Shown: positions 28,375 through 35,525 of the stretch, piece by piece
Numbering within the stretch: the first letter of the stretch is position 1
Layout: every line of letters begins with the position of its first letter
Assembly: GCA_910584945.1 (NCBI GenBank)
Contig: CAJUDY010000022.1
Coordinates: forward strand, 1-63,360
Direction: 5' to 3'
Source: an uncultured Lachnospiraceae bacterium
GTDB lineage: Bacteria > Bacillota > Clostridia > Lachnospirales > Lachnospiraceae
DNA: 63,360 bases
Position numbers and translations under genes: made by a program
Notes under the pieces: model-generated
The model's database searches: none
Told to the model about the DNA's origin: nothing
The model's input: only the letters and a program-made list of their open reading frames with translations

Positions 28375-28561
28375 ATTGTCGTAAACCCCTTTCAGCGTAT
28401 ACGCTTCCAAAATGTGTCCGTCCATTTTCCGGAAAAGTTCGTTCATCATAAATCCATTCTCCATTTCCAGAAGCGAAACTTCCAAATTTTTTGATTGAGT
28501 TCTTTGAGCTCGTAGTGAATATTCACTTATATAATTCCTATCTTGAACATTGAAATACAAC

Positions 28562-28949
28562 CTATATACTTTTCATATACTGTTTCAGCTGATCATAAAA
28601 ATTCTCTCTGGTCCCGGCCATAATCACAACCATCACCTTATCCTCCATACCAAATACATCTTCATAAGATATATGACCAGATTCTGAAGATGCAGCCTGC
28701 TCTGCGTCCGCAAGCATTGCTTCTACAGCCGGGCGTACCTGCCCCTGCGCCTTTTTAAAATGCTTCAGAAGATCCTTGCCACTATATCCCCTGGCGATCA
28801 AGTCCGCCAGAATCTGCTCCGCAAACTCTCCTCCTGTATTGGTTCTGACAGGCGAAAAATTATTGCGGGATGGTGATCTGCCTCTTCGCAGAAATACTCA
28901 ATTTTTTTATTTCCATAGGAACGCTGCCTTTCTTCATCGTTGCTGGCAT
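28562..28949 (-). pseudogene. Broken SpoVT/AbrB-type antitoxin gene
   Basis: From the ATG at 28949 (AGGAGG eleven bases upstream) the frame reads MEIKKLSISAKRQITIPQ, the classic N-terminus of an AbrB/MazE-like swapped-hairpin DNA-binding protein. It then hits TAA at 28860. A second frame continues the family with VRTNTGGEFAEQILADLIAR and KAQGQVRPAVEAMLADAE to 28562. A deletion has removed the middle of the domain. The tail FGMEDKVMVVIMAGTRENFY may come from a fused toxin start. No intact toxin gene follows, so the module is dead. Confidence 0.7.
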
Positions 28950-29064
28950 TACTATATTTACCTCCTGTATCATACGAAAATCAAAAGAATAATATTCTTT
29001 GTTTCTTGGTTTCCAAGATTATTCTATCCAGTTTCCCATCATATATCAAGGACTGTAATACCAC

Positions 29065-29124
29065 ACAAAATACCCCGCCCACCGCACTGCTGCGGCGAAC
29101 GGGGTATTCTCAAGGGGAGGATAA
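29065..29124. repeat. Hairpin element C, copy 1
   Basis: Sixty bases with 54 identical to 36773-36832. AATACCCCG (29069-29077) pairs with CGGGGTATT (29100-29108), with an inner CCGCA-CTGC-TGCGG hairpin and a conserved CTCAAGGGGAGGATAA tail. Differences between the copies include paired changes that keep both stems. Confidence 0.8.
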
Positions 29125-29141
29125 ATCATAATGCATTGTTT

Positions 29142-29516
29142 TCATTTTCCATCACCGATCCAATATGGTAAGTAGATTTCTTTTCCCTGTTTTTGAGTTT
29201 GTCTAACATCCTGTTCATTTACCTGTCTGGCCTTTATCCAGTAGCTGCAGGTCCAGTATGCTCTGATAAAACGACTTCTTTTCGGAAGCTCTCCGGTATC
29301 CGTAACCTGCATTTCAATGTCGTAAACGGAGTTTTTATCATCCCGCACATAAACGTCCAGTCTCACACTTTTCGCATCTGCATCCAGTTTGATGGCCTTC
29401 TGCAACTCTGGGTATTCGATATGGTCAATCTCCAATTCCGGCAGTATCCGCTGCAGCAGCTCTTTACAAAGTTCTGCATTCTGCATGATCTTCCCAAACA
29501 GAAAATCGTTGCATAT
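29142..29516 (-). pseudogene. Decayed Rpn-family (PD-(D/E)XK recombination-promoting) nuclease
   Basis: The minus-strand frame has NDFLFGKIMQNAELCKELL, KLDADAKSVRLDVYVRDD and YDIEMQVTDTGELPKRSRF, the N-terminal half of Rpn/PDDEXK transposase-like nucleases with the D...E-x-Q core. A base missing from a T-run (AAAA at 29268-29271 on the plus strand) shifts the frame, so the expected YQSILDLQLLDKGQ appears in the next frame. No start codon is present in front, and the C-terminal half is absent. It is a remnant next to hairpin element C. Confidence 0.75.
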
Positions 29517-29699
29517 ATTCAGTTCTTCCTACGTTGGAAAGAAATCCGTCTGATTTTTTAATTCATTCAAGTATATATCCCCCGTTTCTCTTACTTTTAT
29601 TATATTGGCTCCGCATGGAAAAAACAACGGTATTCTGTACGCCTCCATAGTTTTCCACATGCGGCTGCCGGTCACAAACGGCCGGCAACCACACTGCTT

Positions 29700-29885
29700 T
29701 TATTCCTCTTCTTCCACTGCATGGATGAATCCTTCGATTGGAAAACGGGGGCAGATGCTGACATCGTCAATCTCCCCCTCGTATCCATTGGGGAAAATCG
29801 CGTCAATCAGATCACGTTCTTTTGTTGACTCTGCCTCCACAACTCCTGTGATATGTACATAAACATCAAATTCAATTTCCTGCAT
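29700..29885 (-). CDS. Small acidic hypothetical protein
   Basis: From the ATG at 29885, preceded by AAGGAGG, a 61-residue acidic protein (IEFDVYVHITGVVEAEST, ending in a glutamate run). It is not recognised. It has no membrane span. It is part of the minus-strand group downstream of the parA-parB fusion, the kind of small gene found on conjugative elements. An earlier in-frame start at 29960 lacks a ribosome-binding site. Confidence 0.6.
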   Translation of the reverse strand: MQEIEFDVYVHITGVVEAESTKERDLIDAIFPNGYEGEIDDVSICPRFPIEGFIHAVEEEE

Positions 29886-30094
29886 GAACAGTAAGCCTCC
29901 TTTACTTCGTGTTTTCTCTCTCTGCTTTGCGGTAGAAGCTCCTCTTTTTTCTTGTTGCATTTTCCCGGATCATAACTTTCGGGTATTCGAGAAGCAGTTT
30001 ATTCTTTTCCTCGTCCGAATCTCTGTAAAAAGTCCACTCCTTTCTGTCCTTTGAAAAGGACTCTGTTTTTCAATCGGTTCCTGTCCGCTGTATG

Positions 30095-30214
30095 TCAGTC
30101 CTGTTTCGGTTTTTTCCACAGGATGTCTCCCAGAACCTCCAGTGTTACGGAAACGACGGTCACGATCACGCCCAGACCTGCCTTTATGATCTTTTTTGCA
30201 CTTTCTCTTTTCAC
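30095..30214 (-). CDS. 39-residue membrane peptide coupled to the parA-parB fusion
   Basis: Starts at GTG 30214, which overlaps the stop codon of the preceding gene, with AAGGAGA about ten bases upstream. The peptide has a charged N-terminus (KRESAKKIIK), one hydrophobic span (AGLGVIVTVVSVTLEVLGDI) and a lysine-rich end. It is not recognised. The stop-start overlap supports translation by coupling. Confidence 0.5.
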   Translation of the reverse strand: MKRESAKKIIKAGLGVIVTVVSVTLEVLGDILWKKPKQD

Positions 30215-31575
30215 AGCTGAATCTCTCCTTTTTTCCACTTTTTTAATAATGCTTCCACAATGCTCCTTCTTTTTTCTCTGGAGTAATGTGAGGGAAAATA
30301 CTTTGAAAACGGTTCTTTTTCCGGATCTTTCTGCAGTTTCCCTTTCTCTTCTGTTTTCTTTTGCAGCACCTGTGCAATCAGGCTTTGGGAGAAACGGGTA
30401 TCTTCTCCCAATTCCCTCAGTCGTTTTGCCTGTGCAACCGCCACGCTGCATGGATGTTCCGTCAGATACCGGAATACTTTCTCCTGCTGTTCTGCCCGCA
30501 GGTAGGACAGTTCCACTCCCGACAGGAACGGCATCTTTTTCTCATCCACCTTTTCCAGCAGTCCGGGATGTAGATGGTTCAGGCGAAGATACTGCTGGAC
30601 TTTTCTGCCGCTGTCGCCGGAATCCATTCCGACCTTCTCAGCAGTTTCTTTCTGCCACCTGCCGACAGTCTGTCGGGAAGCATTCTCTTCCATCATCAGA
30701 TCTGTCCGCCTTCCCTGTTTTGCCAGCGCATCCATCTTCATCCGGTAAGCCTTCGCTTTCTCGCTGGGCAGAATACCGGTCCGCTGAATATTGGAATCCA
30801 CCATCCACACCACCGCTTCTTCATCGGTGACGTCTTTGATCACTGCCGGTATTCGTTCCAGATCGAGCTGCCGGCAGGCAAAGCATCGGCGGTGTCCGGC
30901 GATAGTCTGATACCGTCCGTCCGTTCCTCTGCGCAGAATGACCGGGACCAGAACCCCCGATTCCCGAATGCTGGCGATCAGACGCTCCATGTCTTCATCC
31001 GCCTGCACCCGGAAGGGATGCTCCGGAAAAGCGTCAATCAGCGACAGCTCCACCTCGGTCGTTTCACTCTGCTCCATCCCTTTGGCGGCAAGATATTCTG
31101 CCTGTGTTGAGATCAGCACGCCCTCAGAAGCCACCAGCGCATTGACTGTCACCATGCCCAGTGACGGAGGACCGTCCAGCAGGATGTAGTCATACTCTTT
31201 TCCGTATGCAGACAAAAGGGAGAGAAACCGTTTCAAAAACTGCTCCCCTCCACCTGTCATGGCAAGCTCCTGCCCGACAAGTGCCATCTTCCGGTTTGCC
31301 GGAAGATAATTCAGATATTCAGAAACAGAAAGGATACCCTCCGTAATGTTTCCATCACTTTGGGTATCCTTCATTTTCTGAAATATGTCTGCCATGGTGA
31401 CCGGAAGCTGGTCCGGATAAGCGCATCCCATGGCGATGCTTAAGTTGCCCTGTGCATCCAGATCCAGCAACAGGACTTTCTTTCCCCGGTCAGCCAGACC
31501 TGTACCGAGGCACAGTACCGATGTTGTCTTGCCAACACCGCCTTTCATGCTTATGGATGATATTACATAAGCCAT
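30211..31575 (-). CDS. ParA-ParB in-frame fusion protein
   Basis: 454 residues. Residues 1-168 are the N-terminal part of a ParA/Soj ATPase: deviant Walker A KGGVGKTT near residue 11, DLDAQGNLS near residue 38, ILLDGPPSLG near residue 131 and the STQAEYLAAKGMEQ motif at 157-169. At about residue 170 the sequence becomes a ParB: LIDAFPEHPFRV, the RYQTIAGHRR nucleotide-binding region at 221-230, NIQRTGILPSEKA, and a helix-turn-helix area (RQTVGRWQKETAEKVG). The ParA C-terminus and the ParB start are missing, as expected from an in-frame deletion across a parA-parB pair. Partition function is doubtful. Confidence 0.88.
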   Translation of the reverse strand: MAYVISSISMKGGVGKTTSVLCLGTGLADRGKKVLLLDLDAQGNLSIAMGCAYPDQLPVTMADIFQKMKDTQSDGNITEGILSVSEYLNYLPANRKMALVGQELAMTGGGEQFLKRFLSLLSAYGKEYDYILLDGPPSLGMVTVNALVASEGVLISTQAEYLAAKGMEQSETTEVELSLIDAFPEHPFRVQADEDMERLIASIRESGVLVPVILRRGTDGRYQTIAGHRRCFACRQLDLERIPAVIKDVTDEEAVVWMVDSNIQRTGILPSEKAKAYRMKMDALAKQGRRTDLMMEENASRQTVGRWQKETAEKVGMDSGDSGRKVQQYLRLNHLHPGLLEKVDEKKMPFLSGVELSYLRAEQQEKVFRYLTEHPCSVAVAQAKRLRELGEDTRFSQSLIAQVLQKKTEEKGKLQKDPEKEPFSKYFPSHYSREKRRSIVEALLKKWKKGEIQL

Positions 31576-31801
31576 GATACCTCATCTCCTTTCCAGGAAA
31601 ATAATGTATCAGGGAGAACTTTCAGTCTGCGGAAACGGTTACAAAACTGTTTATTTCTGTTTGATTCTGCCCGCACCGTCCACATGGCCCAATCCCTGTT
31701 TCTTCTATACAATAATAAACTTTTCCCAAATCGAATAACACTCTGATAAATAAAACCCGACGGATATCAACAAAATCCGACAGCCCGAGGAGGATCTGAT
31801 C

Positions 31802-31978
31802 ATGAGCCAAACGCTTCCGAGCCTTTATACGCTGAAAAAGTGCTGCTCCGTTTTGAAGATTGGACGAAACAAGATGCTGGAACTGATCTGGAATGGGGAG
31901 ATTGACGCTTTTAAGATTGGAGGACACTGGAGGATTCCAGAAAGCGCCATACAGGAATATGTGGCGCATCATATCTAA
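31802..31978 (+). CDS. Excisionase-like small helix-turn-helix protein
   Basis: 58 residues, start ATG 31802 after AGGAGG. The sequence SLYTLKKCCSVLKIGRNKML followed by GEIDAFKIGGHWRIPES matches the winged-helix pattern of excisionase/MerR-like DNA-binding domains: a helix-turn-helix, then a wing with a K-IG-x-W-RIP motif. It lies alone, divergent from the parA-parB fusion, without an integrase next to it. It may be a regulator or leftover of a mobile element. Confidence 0.78.
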   Translation: MSQTLPSLYTLKKCCSVLKIGRNKMLELIWNGEIDAFKIGGHWRIPESAIQEYVAHHI

Positions 31979-32055
31979 ATAAATCATTCTTTTTTGTATT
32001 CTATCAAAAAATGAGAGGAATGCAAATATCATTACAAGTTTTTTCGATCATGGGA

Positions 32056-32083
32056 TTGTATTTTTGACGCCTCATTGTATAAT
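32056..32083 (+). promoter_or_regulatory. Promoter of the fic gene
   Basis: TTGTAT (32056-32061), a 16-base spacer and a perfect TATAAT (32078-32083), 50 bases before the start codon. Confidence 0.72.
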
Positions 32084-32132
32084 AGAGGAAGAAAATGCGT
32101 AAGATAATACACAAGTAAACGGAGGCTCTTTT

Positions 32133-33125
32133 ATGGGAGATTATAAACCACCTTTTACAATTACAAATGAGATACTGTCCCGTGTGTCATCCATTTCAGA
32201 AAAAATCGGACGCATGAATGCGATCAGCCATTTGGAAACAAGGCCGCACCTGCGGAAAAACAATCGGATCAGGTCCATTCATTCCTCCTTAAAAATTGAG
32301 GCGAATTCTCTCTCTCTGGGCCAGGTCAGAGATGTGATTAACGGCAGAACCGTATTGGGTGAGCAGAAAGAGATTCAGGAAGTCAAAAATGCCTATAACG
32401 CTTATAAGCGGCTCTCTGAGATCGATCCTTACAGTATCGAAGACTTAAAACAGTTTCACGGTATTATGACAAAATATGTTGTAGAGGAATCCGGTAACTT
32501 CCGCCGCGGTGAAGAGGGGGTATTCCATGGCGACCAGTGTATTTTTATGGCTCCTCCCGCACGACTCGTTCCGCAGTTGACAGACGACCTTTTTCACTGG
32601 ATAACGCAGGCACAGGGCAGTGTTCATCCGTTGATCTTGAGCAGTGTATTTCACTATGAATTTGTATTTATCCATCCGTTCTCTGATGGAAACGGCAGAA
32701 TGGCAAGATTATGGCATACTGCTATTCTTTCCAAATGGAGACCAATCTTTGAATACATTCCAATCGAAAGCCAGATAGAAAAGTTTCAGGAAGAATATTA
32801 CAACGTTATTGCCAGATGCCATGCAGACGGAGGCTCAACTGCTTTCATCGGATTCATGCTGGCGCAGATAGATAAGATTCTGGATGAAATCTCTGTTCAA
32901 ATCAGCGAAGATCATGAACAGCTTTCAGAATACGTCAAAAAGCTGCTTGAAGTTATGGAATATGATATTCCTTATACAGGCAACGCAATTATGGAAAAAC
33001 TGGGGTTAAAATCAAAAGAGGGATTCCGCAGGAATTATCTTCGTCCGGCGATGGAACAGAACCTTATCTGCATGACCATTCCGGAGAAACCTAACAGTAG
33101 AAATCAGAGATACAGGAAAACTTAA
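32133..33125 (+). CDS. Fic family protein (probable AMP-transferase)
   Basis: 330-residue Fic-domain protein. The catalytic motif HPFSDGNGRMAR begins at His181, and the flap region includes GVFHGDQCIFMAPP. N-terminal to it, SLKIEA at 52-57 resembles the inhibitory helix motif (S/T)xxxE(G/N) of class II Fic enzymes, with Ala in the last place. The C-terminus looks like a winged-helix domain (NAIMEKLGLKSKEGFRRNYL). These enzymes usually transfer AMP to protein hydroxyls. The target is unknown. It has its own promoter. Confidence 0.9.
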   Translation: MGDYKPPFTITNEILSRVSSISEKIGRMNAISHLETRPHLRKNNRIRSIHSSLKIEANSLSLGQVRDVINGRTVLGEQKEIQEVKNAYNAYKRLSEIDPYSIEDLKQFHGIMTKYVVEESGNFRRGEEGVFHGDQCIFMAPPARLVPQLTDDLFHWITQAQGSVHPLILSSVFHYEFVFIHPFSDGNGRMARLWHTAILSKWRPIFEYIPIESQIEKFQEEYYNVIARCHADGGSTAFIGFMLAQIDKILDEISVQISEDHEQLSEYVKKLLEVMEYDIPYTGNAIMEKLGLKSKEGFRRNYLRPAMEQNLICMTIPEKPNSRNQRYRKT

Positions 33126-33142
33126 AATGACCGCTTTAAAAC

Positions 33143-33288
33143 TTCGTCTATAACCCCAATTCCGTTATGAAAATGCTTCTCAACCATGATCCTGATTCCT
33201 GCTGGTGGGAATCAGCCATGACCGTGAGACTCCTGCGGAGAAAAGAAAACACCAGTGCAGGATTAAGAAATATGAGAGGTTGGGTTGA
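33143..33288 (+). pseudogene. Internally deleted copy of the AAA-ATPase/PD-(D/E)XK gene
   Basis: The reading frame FVYNPNSVMKMLLNHDPDS matches SVYNPNSVIKALLNHDFDS of the gene at 26730. After a junction at about 33206, another frame, VGISHDRETPAEKRKHQCRI, matches its last 25 residues and ends at 33288. About 200 codons between the two and the whole N-terminal half are missing. Confidence 0.82.
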
Positions 33289-33366
33289 TTATACGGGATA
33301 AATCCATAAGCGCTTCTGCAGAACAGACTTTATTTGTCAAAACAAATGGATAATCTTTCAAGCGAG

Positions 33367-33413
33367 AAAACAGAATCTATTCCACCTGAATTATGGAATA
33401 GATTCTGTTTTTC
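33367..33413. terminator. Strong bidirectional terminator
   Basis: AAAACAGAATCTATTCCA pairs perfectly with TGGAATAGATTCTGTTTT around a nine-base loop. It lies between the plus-strand fic region and the minus-strand small genes. Confidence 0.9.
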
Positions 33414-33415
33414 AT

Positions 33416-33571
33416 TTACGAACAGGCGTGTGCACCAGCACCGACAATCTTCTTTGATGTGTTTGGCATACCTTTACCGGCAATCGTTCCTTCTGCGACA
33501 GCAATTAAATATTCCTTTTCGGGATTCGATAATGCACTCTCACAGATAGATAATATCAAATCAGTATTCAT
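33416..33571 (-). CDS. Small hypothetical protein
   Basis: From the ATG at 33571, with GAGGGAG nine bases upstream, a 51-residue product (LILSICESALSNPEKEYLIA, then AEGTIAGKGMPNTSKKI). Unrecognised. It ends directly at a strong terminator, which supports it being a transcribed gene. The longer frame from 33649 lacks a ribosome-binding site. It could be a small toxin or peptide, but nothing specific shows this. Confidence 0.45.
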   Translation of the reverse strand: MNTDLILSICESALSNPEKEYLIAVAEGTIAGKGMPNTSKKIVGAGAHACS

Positions 33572-33747
33572 TGTTCTCAACTCCCTCATTCTGCTTACCC
33601 GTTTTTGTATTTTTAATTTTGCGAGCCGTTCATCATGATCGCACGGCATTGATCGCCCATTGGTAGTATACTAGTGTACTGACCGGATTACATTTCGCTA
33701 AATAACTTGCCTGAATTTACAAACAGATTCAGCCGGGGCCACAAATT

Positions 33748-34014
33748 CTAATCTGATATATATTCTATCTGATCTTTCGCGACATAATAATATCTGGTAC
33801 GTTTGACAGGCAGTTCCCCTGTTTCCTCAATTCTCTGAGTTAAACCGAAACGTGACGGAGTTCCCATAACAAATTCATCCACTATACAACAATTGTTTTC
33901 CACATAATGTTCCATCTCATAATACGATTTTATAGGGAATTCCGCACCACAGCAACAACAACGACATATTTCATTCGAGACAGGTTCAAGATATGACACA
34001 GCGTCAGTATACAT
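33748..34014 (-). CDS. Cysteine-rich small hypothetical protein
   Basis: 88 residues with CRCCCCGAEF near residue 17 and NNCC near residue 40, which could form a metal site or zinc ribbon. Not recognised. No clear ribosome-binding site is seen before the ATG. It lies in an AT-rich cluster of small minus-strand genes and remnants. Confidence 0.45.
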   Translation of the reverse strand: MYTDAVSYLEPVSNEICRCCCCGAEFPIKSYYEMEHYVENNCCIVDEFVMGTPSRFGLTQRIEETGELPVKRTRYYYVAKDQIEYISD

Positions 34015-34145
34015 CAGCTTAAAATATGAACTTTCCCAGCTAGTCTTGTAAGAGCGAAGTTCGCTATTGTAACCATAATGCCTGCATACCTACACTTTCT
34101 CCCATTTTTCTTCATCTTCCTACTTTCTGTAGATCTCTCTCCCTG

Positions 34146-34613
34146 CTAACTCATAGAAATAACATAGTTCAAATATTCCCATGTCTTTCCAATATTGTTC
34201 AGATACAGGCTCTCTCTTGCACCGCCTAATGCAGGAATAGGTTCAAAGATATAACTCTCCTCTGCCCGAAGCGGACCAAGGCTTCTTCGGGCCTGTTTGA
34301 ATAAATCCAGATCAAAAAAATCTTTCTGGTATTCCGGATCATGTACATTTACCTCGAAAAAAGATGCGCCTGATAAGATAATCTGTGCTTTATTATCAAT
34401 AAAACGATACATCATTATATACCCATCTGCCGTCCACGCCAGCAGATCTCCAAACGCAGTGACTGCAAACGGAATACTGTCCTCCCATCCGGACCAGCTT
34501 CGTCCAAGACTTTCATATCTTTCGCTTTCCAACAATGTCAGAAAGCGGAGATAACCATCCAGCATTGACTCCCCTTTTCCACCTTTTACATGTTTTTGCA
34601 GCTCCTGCGGCAA
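34146..34613 (-). CDS. DUF1851/Tdi1-like (immunity-type) protein, probably 5'-truncated
   Basis: The segments GKGESMLDGYLRFL, IPFAVTAFGDLLAWTADGYI and FEPIPALGGARES fit the DUF1851 group (C-terminal domain of T6SS immunity protein Tdi1), often immunity proteins against polymorphic toxins. Only a TTG start (34613) covers the conserved N-terminal part. An ATG at 34565 would lose it. The normal upstream region of the family is missing, so the gene may be truncated. No toxin gene is adjacent. The family call is made by eye and is moderate. Confidence 0.55.
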   Translation of the reverse strand: MPQELQKHVKGGKGESMLDGYLRFLTLLESERYESLGRSWSGWEDSIPFAVTAFGDLLAWTADGYIMMYRFIDNKAQIILSGASFFEVNVHDPEYQKDFFDLDLFKQARRSLGPLRAEESYIFEPIPALGGARESLYLNNIGKTWEYLNYVISMS

Positions 34614-34617
34614 TTTA

Positions 34618-34951
34618 TCATATCTTCTTTTTCACTTCTTCCAACCCTTCTGTCTCCGTTTCCGCACGCTCCAAAATTCCTACCAGATACTTCCCTTCAA
34701 AGAGATTGTATGCAATCATATCCTGATCCTGCACAGACAGTTTCCGTCCACTGAGTACTTTCCGGAAAAGATATTGGATCTCTTCATCCGCAATACGATT
34801 CACCCACTGCCCAACCTGTTCCACTTTTTCTTCCGATAATTCCGTATAATCAGAAAGGCCAAAGACTATTTTCAAAAAACTGGAAAGACTCTGCTCCTGA
34901 CATTCGTATTTTTTTCTTATAATCGGATGATCTTCTACGTTTATATAAAAA
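34618..34951 (-). pseudogene. Hypothetical protein gene without a normal start
   Basis: An open minus-strand frame from about 34951 (after a TGA) reads NVEDHPIIRKKYECQEQSLS, then SDYTELSEEKVEQVGQWVNR and VLSGRKLSVQDQDMIAYNLF, ending at 34618. There is no ATG or GTG in front, and the first usable start is TTG at 34875 in mid-protein. It is closely followed by the DUF1851-like gene. The two may be the remains of one immunity locus. Confidence 0.45.
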
Positions 34952-35252
34952 ATTTGTCACCCAAATTTATTTTATTGTTAACTCCATATAATCTTTTATA
35001 CCACCTTCCTATTTTATCTGTATTTCTGTAACTGTAACACATTTTTTTAATTATTATATTACCAGCCAAATGCAGTACATCCGTATTATAAAGTAATGGC
35101 GTGCCTATCCACTTTTCATCTGATACTTACATTTCTGTACTGAGAAATATTCCATTTAAATTTATCTCTGTTCTTCTGCGTTTATATTTTATTATTTCGG
35201 CTCCTACATTTCACTAAATCAAAAAAGAATGATCTATAAACAGATACGCACC
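34952..35252. other. AT-rich intergenic region without a gene
   Basis: About 300 AT-rich bases between the minus-strand remnants and the excisionase gene. No reading frame, hairpin or repeat that I can support. It probably contains the promoter of the excisionase-integrase pair. Confidence 0.5.
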
Positions 35253-35279
35253 AGATAAATATGAATTCATATATTATCT
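35253..35279. promoter_or_regulatory. Palindrome upstream of the excisionase gene
   Basis: AGATAA-A-TATGAATTCATA-TA-TTATCT is an interrupted inverted repeat, centred on GAATTC, 26 bases before the start codon. It may be an operator or excisionase-binding site. This is inferred from position. Confidence 0.4.
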
Positions 35280-35304
35280 GTTTGAAAGAAAGGAGTCTTA
35301 AAAT

Positions 35305-35505
35305 ATGAAACGTATAACACCCAACACTACACCATTAACAGAAAAACGTCTGCTCAGTGTGGACGAATTCCGAATCTACTGTGGACTTGGACGTAATTCT
35401 TCTCTAAAGCTGGCGATAAAAGCCAAATGCAGAATCTTTGAGGGGAGAAGACTGTTGATCGACAGAATAAAATTTGATCAATGGTATGAAGAAAATACAG
35501 AATAA
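35305..35505 (+). CDS. xis: Excisionase, Tn916 Xis-like
   Basis: 66 residues with the Tn916-type excisionase pattern: LLSVDEFRIYCGLGRNSSLK (helix-turn-helix), then CRIFEGRRLLIDRIKFDQWY (wing). Twenty bases separate it from the integrase gene on the same strand, the usual xis-int order. AAAGGAG precedes the start. It should bend the element ends and favour excision. Confidence 0.9.
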   Translation: MKRITPNTTPLTEKRLLSVDEFRIYCGLGRNSSLKLAIKAKCRIFEGRRLLIDRIKFDQWYEENTE

Positions 35506-35525
35506 AAAACTGGAGAAAATGCAAA

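Noticed and set aside
28372..28560. 62-codon minus-strand frame next to the AbrB remnant
   Set aside because: It begins right after the remnant's stop with no ribosome-binding site and runs into the AAA-ATPase terminator; at best more decayed toxin sequence.
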